Positions 25,318 through 33,730 of a stretch of DNA of 64,000 nt are shown here, piece by piece. Position 1 is the stretch's first letter, and every line of letters begins with the position of its first letter. Source of the stretch: JANMZO01 sp031383405 (lineage in GTDB: Bacteria; Actinomycetota; Acidimicrobiia; Acidimicrobiales; JANYDT01); NCBI GenBank assembly GCA_031383405.1, contig JANMZO010000036.1:1-64000 (forward strand), in the 5' to 3' direction. The notes below the pieces were generated by a model. The model had not been told where the DNA came from, did not search any database, and worked only from the letters and a program-made list of their open reading frames with translations. A program made the translations under genes and the position numbers.

Positions 25318-26055
25318 ATGTCTTCTCGCAGTTACGGGCGCGGTCCCGGTGACCTCCGCCCAGTCAGTTTCCAACGCGACTACACGGAGTTCGCGGCCGG
25401 TTCCGTCCTCGTGTCCTTCGGCCGCACCCGTGTGCTGTGTACGGCGTCCATCGATGAAGACGTCCCACGGTGGATGAAGAACTCGGGCAAGGGCTGGGTC
25501 ACGGCCGAGTACTCGATGCTGCCCGGCGCAACACCTGAGCGCAACGACCGGGAAGCGGCCAAGGGTAAGCAGTCGGGGCGGACCCAGGAGATCCAGCGCC
25601 TGATCGGCCGTTCGCTGCGTGGGGTCACCGACATGAAGGCGCTTGGCGAGCGTCAGATCGTTCTTGACTGCGACGTGCTCCAGGCTGACGGCGGAACCCG
25701 AACGGCGAGCATTTGCGGAGCCTACGTCGCGTTGCATGATGCCTGCACCCGACTCGTGGCGAGCGGCGCGATCCCGGCGAGCCCACTGACGGCAGCGTGC
25801 GCGGCAATCAGCGTTGGCATCGTCCGGGGTGTGCCAAGTCTTGATCTCGACTACTCGGAAGACTCGACGGCCGACGTCGACATGAACGTGGTCATGACGT
25901 CCAAGGGCACCTTCACCGAAGTGCAGGGGACCGCCGAGGGGGTGGCGTTCGGTCGGTCGCAACTGAATGCCATGCTCGATCTGGCTGAGGCCGGAATCGG
26001 TCGGATCGTGGCCCTGCAAGAGGGGGCGCTGTCAACCCCACCGTCGTTGCGTTAA
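25318..26055 (+). CDS. rph: Ribonuclease PH
   Basis: 245 aa, full length. RNase PH is a phosphorolytic 3'-5' exonuclease that trims tRNA precursors. Hallmarks: FGRTRVLCTASIDEDVPRW, GWVTAEYSMLPGAT, the phosphate-site Arg in SGRTQEIQRLIGRSLR, and LDCDVLQADGGTRTASI with the catalytic acidic residues. The DYSEDSTADVDMNVVMT block matches the C-terminal RNase PH fold. It forms the first gene of an rph / lipoprotein / rdgB cluster; rph-rdgB linkage is common in actinobacteria and fits a shared RNA/nucleotide quality-control theme. Confidence 0.95.
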   Translation: MSSRSYGRGPGDLRPVSFQRDYTEFAAGSVLVSFGRTRVLCTASIDEDVPRWMKNSGKGWVTAEYSMLPGATPERNDREAAKGKQSGRTQEIQRLIGRSLRGVTDMKALGERQIVLDCDVLQADGGTRTASICGAYVALHDACTRLVASGAIPASPLTAACAAISVGIVRGVPSLDLDYSEDSTADVDMNVVMTSKGTFTEVQGTAEGVAFGRSQLNAMLDLAEAGIGRIVALQEGALSTPPSLR

Positions 26056-26076
26056 CTCTGTGGCGATCCAACGTTC

Positions 26077-26823
26077 ATGACGCGAAACCCGGGTTCGATC
26101 CGTTGCCGCAAGCGATCCCCCCGGGCCCGCTTTCTGGCATTCGGAATGAGCGCCGCCATCCTGGCGGGCTGCACCAGCGGGGCCGGATCGACCGACACCA
26201 CGGCGGCCCCCGCGTCGTCCGAAGCTCCGGTCCCGGAAACCGCGGCCACGGTACCTGAGCCCGCCACCGTCCCGCCGACGACCTCCACCTCCACGACCTC
26301 GACCTCGACGACCTCGACGACCTCGACCTCCACGACCTCCACTGTTCCTCCGACCACGATCGTCCACGGTGCCGGCCCCCAGGTCGAGGTCTATGGGGGC
26401 GGTGCGGTCAGCGCCGAGGCGGCAGCGACGGTGAAGGACATCTACGAGGCCGCTATCGCTCATAATTACCGGCGCCTGGCTGCGATCATCGGCGACAACC
26501 GGTTCCGTTGGGGGTTCGTTGGGGACCGCAAGCCCTCCGATGTGTGGAAGACCCAGTTCGATGAGGGGAGGGGTGACGAGTTGGCCAGGATCGTCGCGCT
26601 GCTCGATACGAAGCCGGGCGTCGACGAAAACGGCAACACGGTCTGGCCATATCTGGCGCTGAAAGACCCAGCGACATGGGATGCAGCTGACGAACTGGAA
26701 TTGACCCGTCTGGGGTTCAACCCTGAGAACATCCTCGATACCAAAGCCAAGGGTCGCTACGTCGACTACCGCCTCATCGTCGACCTGACCGGCCGGTGGA
26801 CCGCATTTGGTGTGGGCTACTGA
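26077..26823 (+). CDS. Lipoprotein with Thr/Ser-rich stalk, unknown function
   Basis: 248 aa. Basic N-region, hydrophobic core and lipobox LAGC (Cys at about residue 32) show a lipid-anchored exported protein. Residues about 65-90 are a low-complexity stalk of TST repeats encoded by ACC/TCG trinucleotides. The globular part (about 100-248) includes EAAIAHNYRRLAAIIGDNRFRWGF and ends YRLIVDLTGRWTAFGVGY, resembling small NTF2-like actinobacterial domains, though I cannot name a family. It starts 21 nt after rph and is probably co-transcribed with rph and rdgB, which may be incidental to its role. Confidence 0.72.
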   Translation: MTRNPGSIRCRKRSPRARFLAFGMSAAILAGCTSGAGSTDTTAAPASSEAPVPETAATVPEPATVPPTTSTSTTSTSTTSTTSTSTTSTVPPTTIVHGAGPQVEVYGGGAVSAEAAATVKDIYEAAIAHNYRRLAAIIGDNRFRWGFVGDRKPSDVWKTQFDEGRGDELARIVALLDTKPGVDENGNTVWPYLALKDPATWDAADELELTRLGFNPENILDTKAKGRYVDYRLIVDLTGRWTAFGVGY

Positions 26824-26842
26824 CCCGTGGCGTGAAGTTGCT

Positions 26843-27472
26843 ATGTTCACAGATGAATTTTCGAATCGAGCCCTCACCTCGATTGTGATGGCGTCGGCCA
26901 ATCCCGACAAGGTCGCCGAGATAGAAGCGTTGTTTGCCGCCGAATTGCCCGAGCTCGCGTTGCTTCCCCGGCCTGCCGACGTGCCCGAGGTGGTTGAAGA
27001 CGCTGACACGCTGCTTGGCAACGCGCGGCTCAAGGCCCGAGCGCTGGCCCACGCGACCGGCATAGCTGCGGTGGCCGACGATACGGGCCTGTTCGTCGAT
27101 GCGCTCGGCGGCCAACCAGGGGTGCGCACCGCCCGCTACGCCGGCGACGGAGCCACCTATGCCGACAACTGCAACAGGCTCCTCAGCGAATTAGCGCGCG
27201 TTGGAGCGACAACTGCCGGGCAACGGACCGCTCGCTTTGTAACAGTCGCGATCATCGCCTTCCCCGACGGCGCAGAGGTCGCCTTCGAAGGAATCGTGGA
27301 AGGTGACATCGCTGCAAAATGTCGGGGCGAAGGCGGATTCGGCTATGACCCGTTGTTCATTCCGGATGGCGGCCGAGGCTTGACGTTCTCGGAACTCGGT
27401 CCCACCGTGAAGAACGAACTGTCGCATCGCGGCCGCGCGTTTCGCGGTCTGGCGGCCCGACTTCGAAAATGA
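26843..27472 (+). CDS. rdgB: XTP/dITP diphosphatase (RdgB/HAM1)
   Basis: 209 aa from the ATG at 26843. It hydrolyses non-canonical purine nucleotides (XTP, ITP and dITP) to monophosphates and so keeps them out of DNA and RNA. Signature blocks: IVMASANPDKVAEIEALF (usually ATxNxxKxxE), AVADDTGLFVDALGGQPGVRTARYAGDGAT, GEGGFGYDPLFIPD and KNELSHRGRAF. The start sits 19 nt after the lipoprotein stop with only a weak Shine-Dalgarno (GTGAAG). All catalytic blocks are intact. Confidence 0.94.
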   Translation: MFTDEFSNRALTSIVMASANPDKVAEIEALFAAELPELALLPRPADVPEVVEDADTLLGNARLKARALAHATGIAAVADDTGLFVDALGGQPGVRTARYAGDGATYADNCNRLLSELARVGATTAGQRTARFVTVAIIAFPDGAEVAFEGIVEGDIAAKCRGEGGFGYDPLFIPDGGRGLTFSELGPTVKNELSHRGRAFRGLAARLRK

Positions 27473-27499
27473 TAAGCGCGCGTAGGAGTTGATCGTCGC

Positions 27500-28534
27500 T
27501 CACCAGCCGCGAAGGTCGATCTCCCAACGATCGAGTACGTCGTCGCCCCGCACCACCCACATGGAGTCGTGGTAGGCAACCGTCGGGTCGCAGTGAGCCG
27601 GAACAACGCTCACCCGGGTTCCGACCTCGGGTAGCGCAGTAGCTGCCGCCTCACATGGAGTATCGCCCTGAGCCAAGCCGAACGTGATGTGCTCGTCCGA
27701 CAGGAATCGAACGGCGTAGCCGAGCATCATGGGATTCCCGTGGTCCATGCCGTTGGACTTCAGACCTACGTCGGCAACCGCGAATCCTTTCGCTGAATTC
27801 TTGTGAATTACGGTCCCAAGCAACGTCATCGCCTGTCGGAAACCGTGAGGGTGGGTGCTGTACGCGCTATCCATGAGCACGTAGGAGCCAGCCTGAATCT
27901 CGTTGGCCCACCGGTTTACCACGTGGGTTCCGGTGCCTCCGGCCGAAACAAGGTCACCGCCCACCCGGTCGTGCGCGGCAAGAAGGATCGCCATCGCCTT
28001 CGCGACCTTGGCTTCCTGCTCGGCCGGATCCATGATCATCATCAGGTGGCCCTCGTAGCCCATCACCCCGCGTACGTGGCAACCGGCCCGCCGTGCCTGA
28101 TCGGCCAGGGCCTGCGCCTCATCAACCGTGGCACCGCATCTCGGGAGCCCGACATTGATATCGATCACCACCTCCCGGACCCCGCCGGTAAGGGCGGCCT
28201 TCAGGGTCTCCGGCGAGTCGATTGCCAGGGTGATCCGGTGGCCGGAAGCGACGAGGGCTCCGAGCCGGGTGGCGTCAAGAACCTCGTTGGCCAGGAGAAC
28301 GTCGACCCCGAGTCCTTTCGCACATAGGCCCTCCACCTCCCTGATGGTCGCCGCGGTGAAGTTTCCATGACCGCCGTGTTCCCGCTGGTAGATCGCCAGG
28401 GCGGTTGACTTATGGGCTTTGACATGGGGTCTCAGGCGAGCCCCCGGCAGGCGAGACGCCATGAGGGTCACGTTGTGCTCAAGGGCGTCGGCGTCGAGCA
28501 GAAGCGCCGGCGTCTGAAGGTCGTTCACGTTCAC
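27500..28534 (-). CDS. PLP-dependent D-threonine aldolase / D-serine dehydratase-like enzyme
   Basis: 344 aa, GTG start at 28534 with a TACTCT hexamer 5 nt upstream. It has the fold-type III alanine-racemase-like barrel: DLQTPALLLDADALEHN, LRPHVKAHKST (PLP-lysine), INVGLPRCGA, GYEGHLMMI and SAGGTGTH. The C-terminal zinc-site region has VPAHCDPTVAYHD, where His and Cys ligate a metal in the DSD1/D-threonine aldolase family. The likely reaction is cleavage or deamination of a D-beta-hydroxy amino acid. The exact substrate cannot be assigned from sequence. It is convergent with rdgB. Confidence 0.85.
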   Translation of the reverse strand: MNVNDLQTPALLLDADALEHNVTLMASRLPGARLRPHVKAHKSTALAIYQREHGGHGNFTAATIREVEGLCAKGLGVDVLLANEVLDATRLGALVASGHRITLAIDSPETLKAALTGGVREVVIDINVGLPRCGATVDEAQALADQARRAGCHVRGVMGYEGHLMMIMDPAEQEAKVAKAMAILLAAHDRVGGDLVSAGGTGTHVVNRWANEIQAGSYVLMDSAYSTHPHGFRQAMTLLGTVIHKNSAKGFAVADVGLKSNGMDHGNPMMLGYAVRFLSDEHITFGLAQGDTPCEAAATALPEVGTRVSVVPAHCDPTVAYHDSMWVVRGDDVLDRWEIDLRGW

Positions 28535-28765
28535 GGGTGAGAGTATTGCCCATGATGATTCACCGCGGACGTGCGCACGCCCGATCACGGCACGCCCCAG
28601 GGTTGGACGGTCGTGGTGCCGGATGCCCGGTGGACCGATCGGGAGTAGCCGGTGAGGTCTTCCGCTGTCCGGCAAACGGCGCAAGGACCGCGATTGATCG
28701 ATCCACGTTTGCCGTTGCGGACCCTTGGTGGCGGGTGCTCCTCGACGGCCGCTCTCCGAGGCCGA

Positions 28766-28771
28766 TAGGGT
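28766..28771 (+). promoter_or_regulatory. Probable -10, leaderless
   Basis: TAGGGT ends 6 nt before the ATG at 28778. A GGAGG abuts the ATG, too close to act as a normal ribosome site. Confidence 0.5.
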
Positions 28772-28777
28772 CGGAGG

Positions 28778-29785
28778 ATGCGAAGTTCACCGGCCGAAGA
28801 ACAGAATGCTTCGCTAGTCGAGATTGGTGACCTCGAGGGACTCGCCGAGCGGGTCGACAGCCTCTGTTTCGACGACCGGTGGGATCTCACCGTGGACCTC
28901 CGCGACCGCTGCCGAGCGGCACTCTCGCGCGGGAAGCAGTTGTGGCCGGCCGCTGCGTACGCTGAGTACCGAATGGCCCTCGACGGACCCGCTGCGATCG
29001 CTGCATCGGTACTGGGTTCGCCGGCTGAGAAGTTCACCCTCGGACCCTTCGCCGAGATAATTGCCAGCACACACATGTTTACTGAGCTCAAACCTTTTCT
29101 GCAGGCGTCTCCAGCGTCGGGCATCGTGGCCCACGAACGGGTGCTTCGCGGCGAAGTAATCGACGATGCCGTGTGGCTCGGTCCGTACGCCGACGTGCTG
29201 GCCGTGCCGTTGAGGCTCGAGGACTGGGAGCCGGAGTATCCGCTGGCTGACTACTCGCCTTCGCGGGCGCTGTTTCCCGCACCGCAACTCACTACACGCT
29301 TTGGCGAGGCAACCGGTCAGAGCGTCCGTGAGGTGAAGGATCCCGATACGTTACGCGCGCTCAGGGATCTTGCCCATGTGTGGTGCGCGGAATCGAACGG
29401 TCACGTCGAAGCGGTGTCGATCGAGGGATCGGCCAGCGACGCGGTGGCGACGCTCGGCTGTCGCAAGCACCGCGTGGGACGGATCTCTTCAAAAGACGCT
29501 TTGGCGGTGATGGCCTGGGTGGCGGGCAACGGCGGCGCCCATGGTCGACGCCGAGGAATGGCAGCTGGTCGTCAGGCCGCGTGGTGGGCGCTGACCCACC
29601 TCGCCGGGCTCGGCGATGAAATTGATGTGGAGCCATATGAGCTCGGGCGGGCGGCCGACGAACTGGAGTGGTCTGTGTGGGATGACGGCAGTCCGCCGAC
29701 GGGTTGGAACCTCCGCCTTGCGGTGGTGGACCCGGCGGAGAATCTCGCTTGGGCGGTCACCGCCTCGGACGTCAGACTTGAGTAG
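28778..29785 (+). CDS. Uncharacterised protein, 335 aa
   Basis: I do not recognise a family. It is soluble, with no signal peptide or membrane segment. The N-terminal half is helical with ordinary composition (YAEYRMALDGPAAIAASVLG, EIIASTHMFTELKPFL). The centre has DAVWLGPYADVLAVPLRLEDWEPEYPLADY cut by Pro/Tyr. The C-terminal part has AVMAWVAGNGGAHGRRRGMA, a Gly/Arg loop that could contact a nucleotide or nucleic acid (inference), and ends with a beta-rich GWNLRLAVVDPAENLAWAV. Codon use matches neighbours and the length is long, so it is a real gene. It is monocistronic and convergent with a HAD phosphatase. Confidence 0.75.
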   Translation: MRSSPAEEQNASLVEIGDLEGLAERVDSLCFDDRWDLTVDLRDRCRAALSRGKQLWPAAAYAEYRMALDGPAAIAASVLGSPAEKFTLGPFAEIIASTHMFTELKPFLQASPASGIVAHERVLRGEVIDDAVWLGPYADVLAVPLRLEDWEPEYPLADYSPSRALFPAPQLTTRFGEATGQSVREVKDPDTLRALRDLAHVWCAESNGHVEAVSIEGSASDAVATLGCRKHRVGRISSKDALAVMAWVAGNGGAHGRRRGMAAGRQAAWWALTHLAGLGDEIDVEPYELGRAADELEWSVWDDGSPPTGWNLRLAVVDPAENLAWAVTASDVRLE

Positions 29786-29797
29786 CTACTCCTGAGA

Positions 29798-30523
29798 TCA
29801 TCGGGCGTTTATGCGGCCGATCAACTGGGGGAGATCCTTGAACGAGTCGACTTCGAAGTACCGGGCTGATTCACTGTTGCGTTCGATTTGACCCGTCGTG
29901 ACGTGATCGACCACTTCGTGCCCCCACGTGAACGAGTACGGGATGTGCACCGCGGTCCCGCCGAGTTCGATCACGGGAAGAATGTCGGACCTGACCGAGT
30001 TGCCGATCATCACGAAAGCTGGCGGTTGAATTCCATGACGAGCAAGTATGCGCGCATAGGTTATCGAATCTTTGTCCGACACAACCTCGACGGACTTGAA
30101 CCAACTTGCGATCCCCGAACCGGCCACCTTCCGTTCCTGATGGTGGAGGTCGCCCTTCGTGACGAGCAACAGCGGACTTACCTCACACAGTTCTTCGAGC
30201 ACGGTAGACACTCCAGGAAGGAGTTCGGCCGGGCGGAGAAGCATCTCCCGGCCGTGGTCGAGAAGGACGCGGAGGTCGGTGGCTTCAATCTCGCCCCGAC
30301 TCAGTTCCATCGCGGCCTCGATCATCGAAAGCATGAAACTCTTCACCCCGTACCCGAATAACTCCAGGTTGTGGGTCTCGGTCTGAAGCAACTTGGCCTT
30401 GGCGTCGTCCGCGTTGCACCATTTCGAAAGCAGGTCGGCAAAAGCGTCTTCGGTTGCCGCGAAGTGGTCTTCGTTGTGCCAGAGCGTGTCGTCGGCATCG
30501 AAGCCGATTGCTTGGATGTTCAT
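29798..30523 (-). CDS. HAD-superfamily phosphatase (YjjG-like)
   Basis: 241 aa. HAD motifs in order: motif I GFDADDTLWHNED (nucleophile Asp and +2 Asp), motif II LLVTKGD, motif III lysine in the KDSITYARIL region, and motif IV MIGNSVRSDILPV. An all-helical C1 cap lies between motifs I and II (about residues 15-110). The family includes nucleotidases and sugar phosphatases. The VTKGD variant of motif II is typical of a large bacterial branch with no fixed substrate. Nothing in the neighbourhood narrows its role. Confidence 0.87.
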   Translation of the reverse strand: MNIQAIGFDADDTLWHNEDHFAATEDAFADLLSKWCNADDAKAKLLQTETHNLELFGYGVKSFMLSMIEAAMELSRGEIEATDLRVLLDHGREMLLRPAELLPGVSTVLEELCEVSPLLLVTKGDLHHQERKVAGSGIASWFKSVEVVSDKDSITYARILARHGIQPPAFVMIGNSVRSDILPVIELGGTAVHIPYSFTWGHEVVDHVTTGQIERNSESARYFEVDSFKDLPQLIGRINAR

Positions 30524-30529
30524 GGTTCC

Positions 30530-30628
30530 CAGAATCTTCGGTGAAGTGTCAAGGGGGATCAGACGGTGGTCCCTACGACGGATGGTCAGTGATATGTATC
30601 CGAAGCCGGACAGGTATCAGATGCTTCG
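30530..30628. other. Short spacer
   Basis: About 100 bp between the HAD gene's promoter side and the 3' end of the SCO6745 gene. A TTGACA hexamer on the minus strand just upstream of the HAD start could serve as a -35. Nothing else stands out. Confidence 0.3.
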
Positions 30629-31522
30629 TTACGGTCGTGGCGCGAGGTCCATCGGTCCCGCGGCCAGGTAGCCGTGTCCCCGGCGCACCTCGGCACTCCA
30701 GTTGGTGAGGATTCGGCAGACGGAGTCGAAGTCTTTACCCATTGCGTTGATTGCGGCTGCCATTTGTAGATCCGTCTTCACCTCGATTTCCATGCGGAAC
30801 TGTCGGCCTGCGTCGGTGAAGGCCCGGTCGCCTACCAGGCCTCGACCCACGAGATGGTCGAGCGCCTGAGCGACCTCGTTGTCGGTCCAGGCCCGGGTGC
30901 GCACGTAGCTGTGCAGAGGAATGCCCCACCACAACTCTGTGAGCAGCCCAATCTCGGTGGCGGTGAGCCCGGCCGAGATCCAGGCCGCGTTGTGGCTGTC
31001 ACCCCGAAACTCCCGGAGGCAGTCTCCGAGCCACCAGGCCTGCGCCAGATCACCGACGGGTTCACCCTGAGCGAGAACACCGGCGAACAGCGGTCGGGCT
31101 TCGACCCGCAGTGCGGCGACGCCGGCCGCAAGCGTGTTGATCACCAAGGAGAGTTCGTCGGGATGGGGGCCGAGAATCCGGGTGAGTTGCGCAACGGCAC
31201 CGTCGGTTCGGGCGGCGCAGATCGTCTTGGCGTCGGTGAGTGACCAGCCGTGTTGGACCGCCGGAACGACGGCATCAGGATTGAATACGGCGAAGGCTGC
31301 CGCCACCACTTGGCCGGGCACCTGACCCATGACCGATCCTCGGCTGGTGAAGTAGGCGGGCCCATCGGGCAGTGCGACGCCTCCTACATTTCCCTTACTC
31401 GGTGAAAATCCTAGGTTCACATAGTTTGCGTGGCACTCGGGGGAGAAGTAGACGGATCCGACGAAGGGTTCAAGTGCGCCGCTCAGCGCCCGGGCCGAGA
31501 TCGACAGAGGACTTTCGTTCAT
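30629..31522 (-). CDS. SCO6745 family protein
   Basis: 297 aa from the ATG at 31522. The N-terminus (SGALEPFVGSVYFSPECHANYVNLGF) and the central FRGDSHNAAWISAGLTATEIGLLTELWWG are diagnostic of the SCO6745 family of actinobacteria. The C-terminal third is winged-helix-like (VAQALDHLVGRGLVGDRAFTDAGRQFRMEIEVKTD), so a regulatory or MarR-like role is possible. The molecular function is unknown. A second, divergent paralogue lies at the right end of the window (63106-64000). It has its own leaderless-type promoter. Confidence 0.85.
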   Translation of the reverse strand: MNESPLSISARALSGALEPFVGSVYFSPECHANYVNLGFSPSKGNVGGVALPDGPAYFTSRGSVMGQVPGQVVAAAFAVFNPDAVVPAVQHGWSLTDAKTICAARTDGAVAQLTRILGPHPDELSLVINTLAAGVAALRVEARPLFAGVLAQGEPVGDLAQAWWLGDCLREFRGDSHNAAWISAGLTATEIGLLTELWWGIPLHSYVRTRAWTDNEVAQALDHLVGRGLVGDRAFTDAGRQFRMEIEVKTDLQMAAAINAMGKDFDSVCRILTNWSAEVRRGHGYLAAGPMDLAPRP

Positions 31523-31529
31523 GGTGTCT

Positions 31530-31535
31530 ACGGTA
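31530..31535 (-). promoter_or_regulatory. Probable -10, leaderless
   Basis: On the minus strand TACCGT lies 7 nt before the ATG at 31522, with no Shine-Dalgarno. Confidence 0.52.
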
Positions 31536-31687
31536 CCTGTAGTGAGTCTTTTGGTCGTTGCTGAACAACTCCTGTCATAACGTGACATGCATCAACAAGG
31601 CTTCTTCACATCTTCCTTACCCGCGCTCACGATGATGCTCCATACCAACAACGAACCGCAGAGCGGTTGTCATTCAAGGAGATTCAC

Positions 31688-32023
31688 ATGTTTTCACGCA
31701 AGATCCGAAACGTCGCCGCCGTAGCCGTCCTGGGCCTCACCTCGGTGGTCGGCATAGCTTCCGTGGCTTCGGCCCAGGGCTCCGACACCGCGAAGGTAAA
31801 GGTTGTCTCCTGCACCGGCGCAACTGAGCACAAGCAGGCGCAGGTCCTCCGGCTTCAGGCCCTCACGCTGGATCTCCAGGGTGCCCAGGCCCGCCTGGCC
31901 GAGGCCACGGCGAAAAACAATGCAAAGGCCGTCGCCCGGATCAACACGCGAATCGGCCGGATCACTGCCCGAATCGCCCAGGTCAAAGCCAATCAGGTCA
32001 AGCTCGCCACGAAGTGCCCGTAA
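31688..32023 (+). CDS. Small exported helical protein
   Basis: 111 aa. The ATG at 31688 is preceded by an AAGGAG Shine-Dalgarno. A clear signal peptide (RKIRNVAAVAVLGLTSVVG, cleavage near ASAQ) gives a mature protein of about 80 residues. The mature chain starts with a Cys-containing strand (VKVVSCTG) and continues as one long Ala/Gln/Arg-rich amphipathic helix (LRLQALTLDLQGAQARLAEA, RITARIAQVKANQVKL) likely to form a coiled coil, with a second Cys close to the C-terminus (TKCP). I know no named family. Its own promoter and a strong downstream hairpin suggest an abundant envelope protein (inference). Confidence 0.75.
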   Translation: MFSRKIRNVAAVAVLGLTSVVGIASVASAQGSDTAKVKVVSCTGATEHKQAQVLRLQALTLDLQGAQARLAEATAKNNAKAVARINTRIGRITARIAQVKANQVKLATKCP

Positions 32024-32136
32024 CGGTCCGCCGGATCAAACCGGTCGCCACATCCAACCGACTCGTCCAGTTGTCAGCAGAATCTTCGTAACTTCCCCGG
32101 ACACTGATACTTCCCCGAGAATCAGTATCCAACCAT

Positions 32137-32173
32137 GAAGCGGGGCCCCACGTTCTACGCGGGGCCCCGCTTC
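32137..32173 (+). terminator. Strong hairpin terminator
   Basis: A 13-bp perfect stem (GAAGCGGGGCCCC / GGGGCCCCGCTTC) with an 11-nt loop, without a clear U-tract, as is common in high-GC actinobacteria. A smaller ACTGAT/ATCAGT hairpin precedes it at 32103-32126. It follows the small exported protein gene. Confidence 0.78.
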
Positions 32174-32240
32174 ACGTGTTCGTTCCGGGCCACCGCCGAG
32201 CGCGACCGATCCCGGCGGCCGGATCTGCAAGGCTGACCGC

Positions 32241-32915
32241 ATGGTCGAAACAAGTCCGCTCAGGCGGCGTCCCCGTCAAGCCCGAGCGCAGGTTCGACTT
32301 GAACGGATCCTTGACACCGCTGAGCAGGTCTTTGCCGAACTCGGCTACGACGCTGCGACGACCAACCTCATCGCCAGTCAGGCTGGGACCTCAATTGGCT
32401 CGCTGTACGAGTTCTTTCCCAACAAGGAGGCCATGGCTCGAGCATTGGCCGACCGTTACGTTGAGCAGATCGGTAACCTGTACACCACGCTTCTCGTTGA
32501 TGTTCCCGGGGCCGCCGATTACGAGTTGGTCGAGCAGATCGTCGCCGCGCTCGACCGGTTCTACCGGGAGCATCCCGGCGCCGTGCCGTTGCTCAACGGA
32601 CGCAAGACCTCCTCGGAGCTTGCCCGCGCAGGAGAACGGCTGCAACATGCGTTCGTGATTGGGATTGAGGGGATCATGGCGGCTCGGGCCCCCAAAGTCC
32701 CCGAGGGTCGGCGGCACCTGGCCGCGACCGTTATCGCCGAGATCGCCCGAGCCTTGCTCACGCTCGCCGACAGCGTGCCCCTGTCGCATCGACACGCGGT
32801 GATCCGCGAGATCGAGCGGGTGGTGATTGGCTACCTGATTGTCAGCGATGAGGAGCATGAACGCGGGCTGGACGCAGAACGTCTGGAATCGGACCCTGCG
32901 GAGCCGGGCCCCTGA
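32241..32915 (+). CDS. TetR-family transcriptional regulator
   Basis: 224 aa. The N-terminal HTH (about residues 15-62) is RLERILDTAEQVFAELGYD, TTNLIASQAGTSIGSLYEFF and PNKEAMARALADRY, a textbook TetR domain. The C-terminal ligand domain carries the PLLNGR and HRHAVIREIERVVIGYL helices typical of the TetR_C branch near BetI/PsrA-like proteins. The ligand is unknown. A weak AAGGCT hexamer lies 6 nt before the ATG. It is convergent with the TPR protein; its regulon is not evident from position. Confidence 0.92.
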   Translation: MVETSPLRRRPRQARAQVRLERILDTAEQVFAELGYDAATTNLIASQAGTSIGSLYEFFPNKEAMARALADRYVEQIGNLYTTLLVDVPGAADYELVEQIVAALDRFYREHPGAVPLLNGRKTSSELARAGERLQHAFVIGIEGIMAARAPKVPEGRRHLAATVIAEIARALLTLADSVPLSHRHAVIREIERVVIGYLIVSDEEHERGLDAERLESDPAEPGP

Positions 32916-32923
32916 ACGCACAA

Positions 32924-32959
32924 GAGCTGTGGTCCTACCTTTCGGTCGGCCCACAGCTC
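32924..32959. terminator. Bidirectional hairpin between convergent genes
   Basis: GAGCTGTGG and CCACAGCTC form a 9-bp stem with an 18-nt loop, between the stops of the TetR gene (+) and the TPR gene (-). Confidence 0.65.
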
Positions 32960-32994
32960 AATTACCTCAGAAGGTGTGTTGTCGACCCGGTGAG

Positions 32995-33603
32995 CTACTT
33001 CTTCTTGGCGGGAGCCTTGTAGGAATCGATCCCCTTCTTGAGGTCGAGATACTGCTCACAGGTCTTGCCACAGATCTTCGCGAGCGTGGCGAGTTGGATC
33101 TTCGCCTTCGCCGGCTGGTTCATCATGAGGTACAACTCGCCGAGGTACTCGTTGGCCCCGAGATGTTTGGGGGTGAGCTTCAGCGCCTTCCGGTAGTAAC
33201 TGAGAGAGATGTCGAGCTTGCCCAGCTTGCGGTTCGAGTATCCGAGCAGGTTGTTTACGTCAGCGTTGTTGGGTTGAAGCTTGTCGGCCTGCTCAAGGTC
33301 GACGATGGCGGTGGCCCAATCACTCTTGATGATGTTTGCCTTTCCGCTTTCGTAGTAGTCGCCTGCGCCCTTTGCCGCGACCGGGACCGCGGCTCCGGCC
33401 GGCTTGGCGGCTGCGCCCCCACCGGAGGCCGGCTTTACGGACGTTGCCGACCCGGCAACCGTGGTCGGAGGCGCGTCTTCGGCGCCGTCGGCAAAGGCCC
33501 GACCGGTCGGGATCGCAGTGGCCACGAGGGCTAGGGCCCCCGCTACGAGAGCACGGCCACGAGGGGTTCGTTTGGTTGTAGAGGTTTGAGTGGTCGATTG
33601 CAT
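32995..33603 (-). CDS. Exported TPR-repeat protein
   Basis: 202 aa from the ATG at 33603, chosen for its AAGGAG Shine-Dalgarno at good spacing. A signal peptide (RGRALVAGALALVATAIPTG, cleavage near RAFA) is followed by a Thr/Pro/Ala/Gly-rich linker. Residues about 95-180 contain two to three tetratricopeptide repeats (DYYESGKANIIKSDWATAIV, NNLLGYSNRKLGKLDISLSY). A Cys pair (AKICGKTCEQYLDLKKGI) and a Lys-rich tail follow. TPRs mediate protein contacts, so this is probably an extracytoplasmic scaffold. The partner is not known. Confidence 0.84.
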   Translation of the reverse strand: MQSTTQTSTTKRTPRGRALVAGALALVATAIPTGRAFADGAEDAPPTTVAGSATSVKPASGGGAAAKPAGAAVPVAAKGAGDYYESGKANIIKSDWATAIVDLEQADKLQPNNADVNNLLGYSNRKLGKLDISLSYYRKALKLTPKHLGANEYLGELYLMMNQPAKAKIQLATLAKICGKTCEQYLDLKKGIDSYKAPAKKK

Positions 33604-33730
33604 CGAGGTCTCCTTCGTTGGCATGGATCTCTTGGGACTACGGGGCCGCACACGGAATCGTTCACGGGGTTCTCGGAGTTTTGCGGAAAAGCTCCGGCAG
33701 TTCCTTCCGAGTACCCGGTCGCAACGTGAT

